NCBI RefSeq assembly: GCF_021735935.1
Contig: NZ_WMDZ01000001.1
Coordinates: forward strand, 930,001-994,000
From: Sulfitobacter sp. M39
Lineage (GTDB): Bacteria; Pseudomonadota; Alphaproteobacteria; Rhodobacterales; Rhodobacteraceae
Reading direction: 5' to 3'
DNA length: 64,000 nucleotides
The notes under the pieces are model-generated. The model had not been told where the DNA came from. It made no database searches and saw only the letters and a program-made list of their open reading frames with translations. Both the position numbers and the translations under genes were made by a program. Of the stretch, positions 28,035 through 38,022 are shown piece by piece (the stretch's first letter is position 1; each line of letters begins with the position of its first letter).

Positions 28035-29381
28035 ATGACGCAAACGATTGAACTTCCCGTCTGGCTTTTCGCGGTGATCCTGCTGTTCGCGGCGGTAACC
28101 GCGCTTAGCCATTTTTTGTTGCCCTCGGTCCGGTGGTTCTTTCGCAGACGGCTGGAGAAAGCTGTCGCGCAGCTGAACACGCGGCTGACCCGCCCGATTG
28201 AACCGTTCAAGCTCGCACGGCGGCACGATATGATCCAGCGGCTGATCTATGACCCGCAGATCAGTCAGGCGATTGTGGATCACGCCCGCGCCGAAGGTAT
28301 CCCCGAGAACGTCGCCTCCGAACAGGCGCGCCGCTATGCCCGCGAGATCGTCCCGAGTTTTAGCGCCTTTGCCTATTTCAGTTTTGGCATCCGGCTGGCG
28401 CGGTTTCTGGCGAATGCGCTGTATGATGTGCGCACCGGATCGCGCAACGACGCGGTGATCGAAGGTATCCCGTCAGACGCCACGGTCATCTTCGTGATGA
28501 ACCACCGCAGCAATATGGATTATGTGCTTGTGACCTATCTCGCGGGGGAGGCGTCTGCGCTCAGCTATGCTGTGGGGGAATGGGCACGTGTCTGGCCGCT
28601 TAGCCGGTTGATCCGGTCCATGGGGGCGTATTTCATCCGGCGCAAATCGCGCGGCGCGCTGTATCGCAAGGTCTTGGCCCGCTATGTGCAGATGGCAACC
28701 GAAGGCGGGGTGACCCAGGCGATCTTCCCCGAGGGCGGGCTGAGCCTGAACGGCAAGTTGATGCCGCCCAAGATGGGTCTGCTTGGCTACGTGCTTGAGG
28801 CAGAATTGAAAGACCGCGATGTCGTCTTTGTGCCGGTGGCGATCAACTATGACCGCGTGCTGGAAGACCGCGTGTTGATTGCCGCGGACGAAGCAGGCAC
28901 GCGCCGGTTCGATGCGCAAATCTCGGTCATTTTGAAATTCATTGTTCGCAAAACTTGGCTGCGTATTCGCGGTAAATTCCTGCGCTTCGGCGAGGCGGTG
29001 GTCGTGTTCGGCACGCCGGTGCATCTGCGCGACTATGGCGACGCGCCGAATGTGGACGGGCTGGCGCAGGATCTGATGGGGCGGATTGAACACGAGATGC
29101 CGCTGTTGTTTGTGCCCTTGCTGGCGCGGGTGCTGCTGTTGGCGGAAAAGCCGCTGGATGGCGTCGCACTGGAACAGGAAATGCAGGGCATGGCAGCGCG
29201 GGCCTCTGACGAGGCTGTTGTGGTGGCGCAGGATTTCGCCGCTAATGTCGCCAGAGCGCGCGATCATCTGGTGCAGCGCGGGATGATCACGGCCTCGGAT
29301 CGTGGCTATGCCCCCGCGGACGGGCAACGCCCGGCATTGCGGTTCTATGCCAACTCTATTGCCCATTTCTTTGACAGATAG
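28035..29381 (+). CDS. Membrane-bound acyltransferase, PlsB/GPAT-like
   Basis: A 448-aa acyltransferase of the PlsB/PlsC superfamily, probably acylating glycerol-3-phosphate or lysophosphatidate in phospholipid synthesis. An N-terminal membrane segment (about 7-30) precedes the catalytic HX4D in NHRSNMDY (about 156-163), a conserved YFIRR (about 197) and the FPEGGLSLNG substrate motif (about 225-234). The longer-than-PlsC length fits a GPAT. AAGGG lies seven bases before the chosen ATG (MTQTIELPVWLFAV); upstream in-frame starts exist. It lies between ecm and ccr, divergent from ecm. Confidence 0.82.
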   Translation: MTQTIELPVWLFAVILLFAAVTALSHFLLPSVRWFFRRRLEKAVAQLNTRLTRPIEPFKLARRHDMIQRLIYDPQISQAIVDHARAEGIPENVASEQARRYAREIVPSFSAFAYFSFGIRLARFLANALYDVRTGSRNDAVIEGIPSDATVIFVMNHRSNMDYVLVTYLAGEASALSYAVGEWARVWPLSRLIRSMGAYFIRRKSRGALYRKVLARYVQMATEGGVTQAIFPEGGLSLNGKLMPPKMGLLGYVLEAELKDRDVVFVPVAINYDRVLEDRVLIAADEAGTRRFDAQISVILKFIVRKTWLRIRGKFLRFGEAVVVFGTPVHLRDYGDAPNVDGLAQDLMGRIEHEMPLLFVPLLARVLLLAEKPLDGVALEQEMQGMAARASDEAVVVAQDFAANVARARDHLVQRGMITASDRGYAPADGQRPALRFYANSIAHFFDR

Positions 29382-29545
29382 GTCACACAGACAAAACTAC
29401 TGACGAAATTGCTGCGTCTGCAAAGTCATAAAATTACAATTAGAGGTCAAATGGTGTTGCATTGTTGCGCGAAGGGTCATATTCCACCAGTAGACGCCGC
29501 GATTCTGCACTGCGGCACAAACCTATTCTGACTGTGGAGACCGAC

Positions 29546-30826
29546 ATGGCCTTGGACACGAATATCGCGCAATACGACGCACCGGAAAAAGACCTTTACG
29601 AGATCGGGGAAATCCCGCCGATGGGCTACGTTCCAAAGCAGATGTACGCATGGACCATCCGCAAGGAACGCCACGGGAACCCCAATACCGCGATGCTCGA
29701 AGAGGTCGTGGACGTGCCGTCGCTCGACAGTCACGAGGTGCTTGTCCTCGTGATGGCGGCGGGTGTGAACTATAACGGTGTCTGGGCTGCCTTGGGCAAA
29801 CCCATCAGCCCCTTCGACGGCCACAAGCAGCCCTTCCACATTGCGGGCTCTGACGCGTCGGGCATCGTCTGGGCGGTTGGCGACAAGGTAAAACGCTGGA
29901 AGGTCGGCGACGAAGTCGTGATCCACTGCAACCAGGATGACGGCGACGACGAAGAGTGCAACGGCGGCGACCCGATGTATTCCCCCAGCCAGCGTATCTG
30001 GGGCTACGAGACCCCCGACGGATCCTTTGCCCAGTTCACCAATGTGCAGGCGCAGCAGCTGATGCCACGCCCCAAGCACCTGACATGGGAAGAGGCCGCT
30101 TGCTACACGCTGACGCTGGCCACGGCCTACCGGATGCTGTTCGGCCACGAGCCTCATGACCTGAAACCGGGCCAGAACGTGCTGGTCTGGGGCGCTTCGG
30201 GCGGTCTGGGGTCCTATGCGATCCAGCTGATCAACACCGCTGGCGCGAATGCGATTGGCGTGATCTCGGATGAATCCAAGCGTGACTTCGTGATGGATCT
30301 GGGCGCCAAGGGCGTTCTGAACCGCAAGGACTTTAACTGCTGGGGTCAGATGCCCACCGTGAACACGCCCGAATATGCGACATGGTTCAAAGAGGCACGC
30401 AAGTTCGGTGCCGCGATCTGGGAGATCACAGGCAAGGGCGTGAACGTCGACATGGTGTTTGAACACCCCGGCGAGGCGACGTTCCCAGTGTCTACCTTCG
30501 TTTGTAAAAAAGGCGGCATGGTCGTGATCTGCGCGGGGACTTCGGGTTTCAACCTGACGTTTGACGTGCGCTATATGTGGATGCACCAGAAGCGTTTGCA
30601 GGGCAGCCACTTTGCCCACCTCAAGCAGGCGTCTGCCGCCAACAAACTGATGGTAGAGCGCCGTCTTGATCCGTGCATGTCCGAAGTGTTCACCTGGGCC
30701 GATCTGCCCGACGCGCACATGAAGATGATGGCGAACGAACATAAGCCGGGCAACATGTCGGTACTGGTGCAATCGCCCAAAACCGGCCTGCGCACGCTCG
30801 AAGACGCGCTGGACGCGAAAAAGTAA
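29546..30826 (+). CDS. ccr: Crotonyl-CoA carboxylase/reductase
   Basis: NADPH-dependent reductive carboxylation of crotonyl-CoA to (2S)-ethylmalonyl-CoA, the defining step of the ethylmalonyl-CoA pathway. The 426-aa medium-chain dehydrogenase family protein shows the N-terminal MYAWTIRKERHGNPNTA block, a GroES-like domain with the acidic DDGDDEECNGGDPMYS insertion, and the NADPH-binding GASGGLGSYAIQL (about 217-229). The ATG of MALDTNIAQYDAPEKDLYEIGEI is preceded by GGAG. Its length matches Ccr rather than simple crotonyl-CoA reductases. A strong terminator follows. Confidence 0.95.
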   Translation: MALDTNIAQYDAPEKDLYEIGEIPPMGYVPKQMYAWTIRKERHGNPNTAMLEEVVDVPSLDSHEVLVLVMAAGVNYNGVWAALGKPISPFDGHKQPFHIAGSDASGIVWAVGDKVKRWKVGDEVVIHCNQDDGDDEECNGGDPMYSPSQRIWGYETPDGSFAQFTNVQAQQLMPRPKHLTWEEAACYTLTLATAYRMLFGHEPHDLKPGQNVLVWGASGGLGSYAIQLINTAGANAIGVISDESKRDFVMDLGAKGVLNRKDFNCWGQMPTVNTPEYATWFKEARKFGAAIWEITGKGVNVDMVFEHPGEATFPVSTFVCKKGGMVVICAGTSGFNLTFDVRYMWMHQKRLQGSHFAHLKQASAANKLMVERRLDPCMSEVFTWADLPDAHMKMMANEHKPGNMSVLVQSPKTGLRTLEDALDAKK

Positions 30827-30870
30827 TTCGGTGGCCCCGATCAAGGGGGCGCTGACGACACATCGACTAG

Positions 30871-30907
30871 ACACCCGCGCACCAAGCCTTCGGTGCGCGG
30901 GTGTTTT
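30871..30907 (+). terminator. Rho-independent terminator of ccr
   Basis: A perfect 13-bp stem (30871-30883 with 30892-30904), eight-base loop and a following T-rich tract (TTTTCGTTT). It lies 45 bases after the ccr stop. Confidence 0.92.
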
Positions 30908-31004
30908 CGTTTCAGGCATCACGTGGCGGTTTAGCACGGGCTGATTGCGCGAATAACGGCGATGCCATCTGGCCCCCGCTGCCGCGCTGAATTAGGGTCG
31001 CGCC

Positions 31005-32540
31005 ATGACAGTACCTGCCCTTACCTACTCCGCCGATCAGGCGGCTGCCTTTGACAGCGTGACCGAGATGTTGCGCCATGCGGGCATTGATCTGGATGAC
31101 AACCTGCTGATGCCCCCCGCGGGCGGGGCGGACCAAGTGTTGGCGGTGACCGGTAAGGCGGGGTCTGGTAAGACGCTGCTGCTGGCAGAGCTGTACAAGG
31201 CGCTGGAAAATGCGGGCGTCGATATCGTTTCGGGCGATTACGAGCGCAAGAAGAAAGACAAGCGCACCCTTGCCATTCTGGCACCCACCAACAAGGCGGC
31301 ATCGGTCCTGCGGCTGCGTGGCGTGCCCGCGACGACGATCCACCGCATCCTCTATACGCCGGTCTATGACCCCGAATACGAACGCATCGCGGAATGGCTG
31401 GCGGGCAGCGGTGAACGCCCGGTGATCGAGGGGATGAACGAAGTCTCGCTGGACCGCGCCTTCGCGTTCTACGAGAACAACAAATCCATCCCCGGTGCCT
31501 TGGCCGCTGCGGGTCTGCGCGGTAGTGATTTCATCACCGGATGGAAGCGTCGCGAGGAACCGCTGGATATCGGGTTTGTCGATGAAAGTTCGATGCTGGA
31601 CGACAAACAGTTCGAGGATCTGAAAGAGATCTTCCCGACGTTGCTGCTTTTTGGCGATCCGGCGCAGTTGGCCCCCGTGGGGCAGTCGGGCACGATGGTG
31701 TTTGAAAAGCTGCCCAAGGAACGGGTGCTGAACCTCAGCCGTATCCACCGGCAACAGGCCGATAACCCGATCCTTGATCTGGCCCATGCGCTTGCCGACC
31801 CTGACCTGAGCTTTGAACAGTTCGAGCGTATGGTCGAAGACGCGTCAAAGAAGGACGACCGTGTCGTCTGGGGCCAGCGGGTAGAGGTAGACCTTATGGC
31901 GCGGTCGCCCGTGCTGGTCTGGCGCAATGCCACGCGCATCCGGCTGATCAACGCGTTCCGGTCGGTCTATGGCGCGCCCGATGACGCGCTGCTAGAGGGG
32001 GAGCCGCTCATCTGCGACGGGATCGAGCTGCCGTTGAAACACCGCAAGAAACGGCTCGACCTTGAAGCGCGCGGCCTGATCAAGGGCGCGCAGGTCGTCT
32101 ATCTGGGGGCAGGGCGCAAACCGGGCTTTAGCCGCTTGCATGTGATGGGCGCGGAAGACCCGCAAATCTCTGCCGCGTCGATCGTGAAGATCGAAAAACC
32201 GGACGAGGAAGAACCCTTTATCCCTTTTGCTGCGCGCATGGGGGCGACGTTTTTGCATGGGGCGGCGGTGACGATCCATAAGGCGCAGGGCAGCCAGTGG
32301 GACACGGTGCAGGTCTTTGCGCCCGACCTTTATGCAGCGGCGCGGATGGGGCGGTCAGAGGCGGGGCAACCGCTGTGGAAGCGGCTGGCCTATGTGGCGA
32401 TCACCCGCGCGCAAGAGCGGTTGATCTGGGTCGTGCGCAACCGCCTGTCAAAACCGTCCGGAATGCTGCGGGTGGACGATCTGCGCGCGGCCCCTGCCGC
32501 CCCGCTGAGCCTTGAGACACAGACGGATGATCCGGCCTAG
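31005..32540 (+). CDS. RecD-like ATP-dependent helicase (superfamily 1)
   Basis: A 511-aa single-polypeptide helicase of the RecD/TraA-like SF1B group. It has Walker A GKAGSGKT (50-57), LAPTNKAA (motif Ia), a Walker B variant FVDESSML, FGDPAQLAPVG (motif III), and the C-terminal UvrD-like part with TIHKAQGSQWD (motif V) and VAITRAQERL (motif VI). It lacks the long N-terminal domain of RecD2. The role is probably DNA repair or recombination, but it stands alone with no recB or recC beside it. Its stop overlaps the stop of the convergent TIGR02186 gene by three bases. Confidence 0.85.
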   Translation: MTVPALTYSADQAAAFDSVTEMLRHAGIDLDDNLLMPPAGGADQVLAVTGKAGSGKTLLLAELYKALENAGVDIVSGDYERKKKDKRTLAILAPTNKAASVLRLRGVPATTIHRILYTPVYDPEYERIAEWLAGSGERPVIEGMNEVSLDRAFAFYENNKSIPGALAAAGLRGSDFITGWKRREEPLDIGFVDESSMLDDKQFEDLKEIFPTLLLFGDPAQLAPVGQSGTMVFEKLPKERVLNLSRIHRQQADNPILDLAHALADPDLSFEQFERMVEDASKKDDRVVWGQRVEVDLMARSPVLVWRNATRIRLINAFRSVYGAPDDALLEGEPLICDGIELPLKHRKKRLDLEARGLIKGAQVVYLGAGRKPGFSRLHVMGAEDPQISAASIVKIEKPDEEEPFIPFAARMGATFLHGAAVTIHKAQGSQWDTVQVFAPDLYAAARMGRSEAGQPLWKRLAYVAITRAQERLIWVVRNRLSKPSGMLRVDDLRAAPAAPLSLETQTDDPA

Positions 32541-33307
32541 CGGCGCAGCGCTGCAAAAAGGCTAGAGGCCCCCCAGCCCGCCGCGATGGCAATCGCCAGC
32601 GACAGCAGCCCATAGGCCAGCGCATTCTCCCGCGACAGATTGAATAGCCAACGTTCCAGCCCGACCTTGCGGACGTCGATCAACGTTCCGTATTGCGCCA
32701 CGACGGACCCGCCTCGGGTCAGGAAAATGCGGGTGTTATAATCGCCCTCGATCAAGGAGGCGGGCAGCTGCACCGTCGCGCGGAACAGGGTCTGTTCGTC
32801 CACCGTCACGCCTTCCTCGTCCAGTTGGTACTGGTTCGCCTTGCTGCGGATGCGCACCAGCGCGTCCGAGAAGGCGGCGGAATCCTCGATATTCATCGGC
32901 GCACCGACTGACCGGATCGCCCGCGGGACAGAGATTTTATAGCGCAGGTCCTCAGTGCGGTTCAGCACGTCCTGCAAGGGGCCACTGGTGGCGACGGCAT
33001 AGAAACTGGGGGCACGGTCGACCTCGACGGCGGCGGTGTTCACCCAGATGCCAAAGGTCTTTTCCTTGCGCCGCACAGTGACCGGGGCCGACGGGCCGGA
33101 CACGGTCACCACGACCTCAAGCTCGGGGCCTTCGGGGATCGGTATCTCGCGTTTGACGGCCCCGAAGATGATGATCTCGGACCCGTTGAAATTGGTGGAG
33201 ATAGAGACTTCGCTTTGGTTCAGGCCCAGCACAATCGCCTCGTCCGCGGTGGCGGTGAAAGACAGGCAGGCCAGCGCTGCCACCAAAAGGGCACGCAGAC
33301 GGATCAT
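32537..33307 (-). CDS. TIGR02186 family envelope protein
   Basis: A 256-aa exported protein with a signal peptide (MIRLRALLVAALACLSFTATADEA), a beta-rich periplasmic domain, and a C-terminal membrane anchor (YGLLSLAIAIAAGWGASSLFAA, about 228-249) with a short cytoplasmic tail. It matches the conserved hypothetical family TIGR02186, which typically neighbours TauE/SafE transporters, as here. Its start overlaps the tauE-like stop (ATGA), so it is translated after the transporter and may be an accessory subunit. Exact function unknown. Confidence 0.82.
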   Translation of the reverse strand: MIRLRALLVAALACLSFTATADEAIVLGLNQSEVSISTNFNGSEIIIFGAVKREIPIPEGPELEVVVTVSGPSAPVTVRRKEKTFGIWVNTAAVEVDRAPSFYAVATSGPLQDVLNRTEDLRYKISVPRAIRSVGAPMNIEDSAAFSDALVRIRSKANQYQLDEEGVTVDEQTLFRATVQLPASLIEGDYNTRIFLTRGGSVVAQYGTLIDVRKVGLERWLFNLSRENALAYGLLSLAIAIAAGWGASSLFAALRR

Positions 33308-34212
33308 GATGTGAACCCGACGGAATAAAGCTCTGCCGGTTGCAGTAACAGTTCCAGCGCCAGCTTGCCGCAGACGACCAGCACCAGCAGTGCAAGCAGG
33401 ATACGCAGCTGTTCCGCCTTGAGCTTGGTGCCAAGGCTGGTCCCGAACTGCGCGCCGATCACCCCGCCGATCAGCAGTAGTACGGCCAGTACGATGTCGA
33501 CGGTATAGTTGGTGGTGGCGTGCAGCATCGTGGTAAACGCAGCCACAAAGATGATCTGGAACAGCGAGGTCCCCACAACCACCTTGGTGGGCATCCCCAG
33601 CAGATAGATCATCGCCGGTACCATGATAAAGCCGCCGCCCACGCCCATGATTGCGGCCAAAAGACCGACAAAGGCCCCGACCAGCAACGGTGGGATGACC
33701 GAGATATAAAGCCCCGTGACCCGAAAGCGCATCTTGAACGGCAGCTTCTGGATCCAGGTGTGTTTCTTGCGCGGGGGGCGTTTGCCGCTGCGGGTCTTGT
33801 ACATCGCATTCAGCGATTCAATCAGCATCAGCCCACCGATGATGCCAAGGAAAACGACATAGCACAGGTTGACCAGCAGATCGACCTGACCCAGCGATTT
33901 GAGGTAGTTGAAGATGGTGACGCCCGCCGCGGCCCCGACCAGCCCGCCCGCCAGCAGCACGCTGCCCATGCGCAGATCCACCGTCTTGCGTTTCAGATGC
34001 ACCAGCAGTGCCGAGAAGGAAGAGGCAACGATCTGGTTCGCGCCTGTGGCGACAGCCACCGCAGGGGGGATGCCGATAAAGAACAGCAGCGGCGTGATCA
34101 GAAATCCGCCCCCGACGCCGAACATGCCGGATAGAACGCCCACGATCCCGCCCAACCCCAAAAGGAGGAACGCGTTGACCGACAGCTCGGCAATGGGCAG
34201 GTAAATTTGCAT
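33304..34212 (-). CDS. TauE/SafE family anion (sulfite/organosulfonate) exporter
   Basis: A 302-aa membrane transporter with about eight hydrophobic segments. It has two family-typical glycine-rich repeats, GMFGVGGGFLITPLLFF (about 29-45) and IMGVGGGFIMVPAMIYL (about 169-185). TauE/SafE members export sulfite, sulfoacetate or related anions; the substrate here is not determined. The ATG of MQIYLPIAELSVNAF is chosen because the upstream part of the open frame is not hydrophobic or family-like. Operon with the TIGR02186 gene. Confidence 0.88.
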   Translation of the reverse strand: MQIYLPIAELSVNAFLLLGLGGIVGVLSGMFGVGGGFLITPLLFFIGIPPAVAVATGANQIVASSFSALLVHLKRKTVDLRMGSVLLAGGLVGAAAGVTIFNYLKSLGQVDLLVNLCYVVFLGIIGGLMLIESLNAMYKTRSGKRPPRKKHTWIQKLPFKMRFRVTGLYISVIPPLLVGAFVGLLAAIMGVGGGFIMVPAMIYLLGMPTKVVVGTSLFQIIFVAAFTTMLHATTNYTVDIVLAVLLLIGGVIGAQFGTSLGTKLKAEQLRILLALLVLVVCGKLALELLLQPAELYSVGFTS

Positions 34213-34291
34213 AGAAGCAGTTAGACCGATCGAAAGGTTGAAATCAATCGTGGATGCTGCGCCGCCGCAATTTGCGACGGCGCGGGGAGCG

Positions 34292-35260
34292 TTAACGCTC
34301 TTTGACGTAGGGCTCGCCACCGGCACGGGGCGGGATCGCCTTGCCGACAAAGCCCGCGAGGATGATCACGGTCATCACATAGGGCAGGGCGGCCAGCAAC
34401 TGGCCCTGAACCTTGAAGTTCACCAATGCCTCGATCACGTCGGGGCGGGTTTCCAGCGCGCCGAACAGGCCGAACAGCAGCGTGGCCCACAGCGCGTACC
34501 ACGGGCGCCACTTGGCAAAGATCAGCGCGGCCAGCGCGATATAGCCACGGCCTGCGGACATATCCTTGATGAAGCCGGCCTGCAGCGCCGTGCTGAGGTA
34601 GGCACCGGCAATACCGCAAAGCACGCCACAGATCAGCACCGCGGCATAGCGCAGGCCGATGACGGAAACCCCTGCCGTATCCACCGCCGCTGGGTTTTCG
34701 CCCACAGCGCGCAGGCGCAGGCCAAAGCGTGTCCGATACAGCAGCCACCAGGTCGCGGGCACCGCGAGGAAGGCGAGGTAGACAAGGATCGAATGGCCCG
34801 AGATCAGCTCGGCATAGAGCGGGCCGATGATCGGGGTCTGGGCGATGTCATCGGCAAAGGGCAGGGTTATCGGATTGAACCGCGCCCCGCCGATCAGCGA
34901 CGGCGTGCGCCCGCCTTGCTGGAACCAGTCCTGAGCGATCAGCACCGTCAGACCGGCGGCAAGAAAGTTGATCGCGACGCCAGAAATCAGCTGGTTGCCG
35001 CGGAAGGTGATGGAGGCAAGCCCGTGTAGCAGGCTCAGCGCCATCGACGCGGCGATGCCGGCCAGCAGCCCCAGCCAGACGTTCCCCGTCAGCGACGCCA
35101 CGGCGGCTGAAAAGAACGCCGCCGCCAGCATCTTGCCATCAAGGCCGATGTCGAAAATACCGGCGCGTTCGGAAAACAGACCGGCAAGGCAGGCCAGCAG
35201 CAGCGGTGTGGCAAGGCGCACGGTGCTGTCGAACAGTTGGATGAGCGTGATATAATCCAT
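34292..35260 (-). CDS. BMP-type ABC transporter permease 2
   Basis: A 322-aa inner-membrane permease with eight or more hydrophobic segments and the family motif LFSERAGIFDIGLDGKMLAAAF near the N-terminus (about 26-47). It belongs to the branched-chain amino acid/monosaccharide-type permeases that work with BmpA-like binding proteins, thought to take up nucleosides or related purine compounds. Its start overlaps the stop of permease 1 (TAATG). It is the last gene of a four-gene uptake operon. Confidence 0.9.
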   Translation of the reverse strand: MDYITLIQLFDSTVRLATPLLLACLAGLFSERAGIFDIGLDGKMLAAAFFSAAVASLTGNVWLGLLAGIAASMALSLLHGLASITFRGNQLISGVAINFLAAGLTVLIAQDWFQQGGRTPSLIGGARFNPITLPFADDIAQTPIIGPLYAELISGHSILVYLAFLAVPATWWLLYRTRFGLRLRAVGENPAAVDTAGVSVIGLRYAAVLICGVLCGIAGAYLSTALQAGFIKDMSAGRGYIALAALIFAKWRPWYALWATLLFGLFGALETRPDVIEALVNFKVQGQLLAALPYVMTVIILAGFVGKAIPPRAGGEPYVKER

Positions 35261-36390
35261 TATTCAGCAGGCTCCACCGGTTTGCGTTCGGGCTTGGGGG
35301 CCCGTGCGGCGCGCAGCGCCAGAAAGATTTTCTCGAGCGGCATACGCACCATGTTGTCCAGCGCTCCGGTAAAGAGGATCACCAGCGCCTGAATGACGAC
35401 GATCAGCTCGCGCGGGATCGAGGTCCAGAGCGCCAGTTCAGCACCACCCTGATAGAGGAACCCGAACAGGATCGCGGCAAGGAAGACACCCAGAGGATGG
35501 CTACGCCCCATCAGCGCCACAGCGATCCCGATAAAGCCCGCGCCTTCCGTCGCGTTCAGCACCAGCCGTTCGGCTTCGCCCATGACGTTGTTGATCGCCA
35601 TCATCCCCGCCAAACCACCCGAGATGATCATCGCGATCATCGTGATCTTGACCGGAGAAATACCGGCGTATTTCGCAGCCGATTCCGAATGGCCATAGGC
35701 GCGGATCTCATACCCCAGCCGCGTGCGCCAGATCAGCACCCACAGGAAGATACAGGCCGCAACCGCCACCAGAAGAGAGATATTGGCGGGCGCTGCCTTT
35801 GAAAACTCGATCCCCAGCGGGGCAAGGATATCATGCAGCGTCGGCAGCTTGGTCGCGTCGGGAAAGCGGGCGGTTGCGGGGTCCATGCTGCCTTGGGGGC
35901 GCAGCATATTGACCAGGATATAGTTCAGCACTGCCGCCGCGATAAAGTTGAACATGATCGTGGTGATCACGATATGGCTGCCCCGTTTGGCTTGCAGGAA
36001 CGCGGGGATCGCGGCCCAGGCGGCGCCGAACACGGCAGCCATCGCAGCTGCACCGATCAGGGCCAGTGACCAATGGGGCCACGGGATATACAGACAGGCC
36101 AGCGCCACGCCCAAACCGCCCAGCATCGCCTGGCCTTCGCCACCGATATTGAACAGCCGCGCGTGAAAGGCGATGGCAACGCAGAGGCCGGTGAACATGA
36201 AGTTCGTGGCGTAATACAGCGTATAGCCCCAGCCATAGGTGCTGCCCAAAGCGCCGGACACCATCAGTTTGACGGCAGCAACGGGGTCTTCCCCGATGCC
36301 CAGAATGACCAGCGCTGACAGGATCGCTGCCAGCAATAGCGAAATCAAAGGCACGAGGACGACCTCGGCCCATTTTGGCATTACGTCCAT
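35260..36390 (-). CDS. BMP-type ABC transporter permease 1
   Basis: A 376-aa inner-membrane permease with about ten hydrophobic segments. The conserved FHARLFNIGGEGQAMLGGLG (about 100) is the permease counterpart of the motif in permease 2. The longer length and C-terminal cytoplasmic tail (ALRAARAPKPERKPVEPAE) fit the first permease of nucleoside-type BMP systems. Start taken at MDVMPKWAEVVLVPL rather than an upstream ATG 25 codons away, which overlaps the ATPase gene. Confidence 0.9.
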   Translation of the reverse strand: MDVMPKWAEVVLVPLISLLLAAILSALVILGIGEDPVAAVKLMVSGALGSTYGWGYTLYYATNFMFTGLCVAIAFHARLFNIGGEGQAMLGGLGVALACLYIPWPHWSLALIGAAAMAAVFGAAWAAIPAFLQAKRGSHIVITTIMFNFIAAAVLNYILVNMLRPQGSMDPATARFPDATKLPTLHDILAPLGIEFSKAAPANISLLVAVAACIFLWVLIWRTRLGYEIRAYGHSESAAKYAGISPVKITMIAMIISGGLAGMMAINNVMGEAERLVLNATEGAGFIGIAVALMGRSHPLGVFLAAILFGFLYQGGAELALWTSIPRELIVVIQALVILFTGALDNMVRMPLEKIFLALRAARAPKPERKPVEPAE

Positions 36391-36391
36391 G

Positions 36392-38020
36392 TTACACTTC
36401 CTTATGCGGATCGCCGCCCGCATGGGCCAGATTGTCTTCGATCTCTTCGATGGAATGGGGCGCATCGGTATCGGTGATGCCCGCCATCAGCAAGCCCAGT
36501 TCCTTTTCATCGGTCTGGCTGGCCTCGCGGATGCCCATGACCTGACCGTCGAACATGACAGCCACCCGGTCGCTGAGTGCGAGAATCTCTTCCAGCTCGA
36601 CCGAGACCAGCAGGATCGCCTTGCCCTGATCGCGCAGGGCGACGATCTGTTCGTGGATGAATTCGATCGCGCCGATATCCACACCACGGGTCGGCTGGCC
36701 GATCAGCAGCAGGTCGGGGTTGCGTTCGATCTCGCGCGCTAGAACGATCTTTTGCTGGTTCCCGCCGGAAAAGTTCTTGGCCGCCAGTTTGAGGTTTGGC
36801 GGACGCACGTCGAAACGTTCCATCTTTTCAACGGTGTCGGCCTTGATCGCGGCGTTATCCATCAACATGCCGCTGCGGTAGGCAGGGTCTTTGTGATAGC
36901 CAAAGGCGGTATTTTCCCACGCCTGATAGTCCATGATCAGACCTTCGCGCTGGCGGTCTTCGGGGACATGGGCGATGCCGTGGTTGCGGCGGGATTGGCC
37001 GTCGGATTTGTTGCCGGTCAGGTCCAGTGCCGTGCCATTGACGCGCACGCTGCCCTTGCCGGTCTGGTATCCGCCCAGAACCTCAAGCAGTTCGGATTGG
37101 CCATTGCCGGCCACGCCTGCAACGCCAAGGATTTCGCCCGCGCGAACTTGCAGATCGATGCCGCGCAGACGCTCGACGCCCTTGTCATCAACGACGCGCA
37201 GCCCTTCGACATCCAGAATGACCGGGCCAGGGGCCGCGGGTTTCTTGTCGACACGCAGCAGGACCTTGCGGCCGACCATCAGCTCCGCCAGTTCGGCGGG
37301 CGAGGTTTCGGCGGTCTTGACGGTGGCGGTCATCTCGCCGCGGCGCATGACCGATACGGTGTCCGTCGTCTCCATGATCTCGCGCAGCTTGTGGGTGATC
37401 AGGATGATCGTCTTCCCTTCGGAACGCAGACGCCCGAGGATGCGGAACAGCTGGTCGGCCTCGGCTGGGGTCAGTACGCCGGTGGGCTCATCCAGAATGA
37501 GGATATCGGCCTGACGATACAGCGCCTTGAGGATTTCCACCCGTTGCTGCATGCCGACGCCGATGTCTTGCACCAGCGCGTCGGGATCGACCTTGAGCCC
37601 GTAGTCATCGGCCAGCTTCATCAGCGATTTGCGCGCCTTGGCCAGTGATGGCTTCAACAGCCGCCCGTCTTCGGCACCCAGAATGATGTTTTCCAGGACC
37701 GTGAAATTTTCAACCAGTTTGAAGTGCTGGAACACCATCCCGATGCCTGCAGCAATCGCGGCCTGGCTGTCAGGGATGTCGGTCTTTTTACCGGCGATAA
37801 AGATGTCGCCTTTGTCAGCTTTGTAGAATCCGTAAAGGATCGACATCAGCGTCGATTTGCCCGCGCCGTTTTCCCCGATGATCCCATGGATCGTGCCGGG
37901 CATGACGCGGATAGAGATGTTTTTATTGGCCTGTACCGGACCAAAGGCCTTGGAGATGCCTTTCAGCTCGATCGCCGGAGCGGCAGTTTCCTGCCGCTCC
38001 GTATGTGTTGCAGTGCTCAC
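36392..38020 (-). CDS. BMP-type ABC transporter ATP-binding protein (dual ABC)
   Basis: A 542-aa cytoplasmic ATPase with two ABC domains in one chain. The first has Walker A GENGAGKS (about 50-57), and the C-terminal domain has a degenerate P-loop (GVAGNGQSELLEVLGG) with an intact signature FSGGNQQKIVLARE. This asymmetric architecture is typical of sugar/nucleoside transporters of the RbsA/NupO type. It overlaps neither neighbour but is two bases from the binding-protein stop, so it is in one operon with the substrate-binding protein upstream and the two permeases downstream. Confidence 0.93.
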   Translation of the reverse strand: MSTATHTERQETAAPAIELKGISKAFGPVQANKNISIRVMPGTIHGIIGENGAGKSTLMSILYGFYKADKGDIFIAGKKTDIPDSQAAIAAGIGMVFQHFKLVENFTVLENIILGAEDGRLLKPSLAKARKSLMKLADDYGLKVDPDALVQDIGVGMQQRVEILKALYRQADILILDEPTGVLTPAEADQLFRILGRLRSEGKTIILITHKLREIMETTDTVSVMRRGEMTATVKTAETSPAELAELMVGRKVLLRVDKKPAAPGPVILDVEGLRVVDDKGVERLRGIDLQVRAGEILGVAGVAGNGQSELLEVLGGYQTGKGSVRVNGTALDLTGNKSDGQSRRNHGIAHVPEDRQREGLIMDYQAWENTAFGYHKDPAYRSGMLMDNAAIKADTVEKMERFDVRPPNLKLAAKNFSGGNQQKIVLAREIERNPDLLLIGQPTRGVDIGAIEFIHEQIVALRDQGKAILLVSVELEEILALSDRVAVMFDGQVMGIREASQTDEKELGLLMAGITDTDAPHSIEEIEDNLAHAGGDPHKEV

Positions 38021-38022
38021 GC

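Noticed and set aside
29401..29470. RamB/PccR-like TTTGC...GCAAA operator upstream of ccr
   Set aside because: TTGC and TGCAAA fragments occur but with imperfect symmetry and uneven spacing, too weak to call without comparison to relatives.
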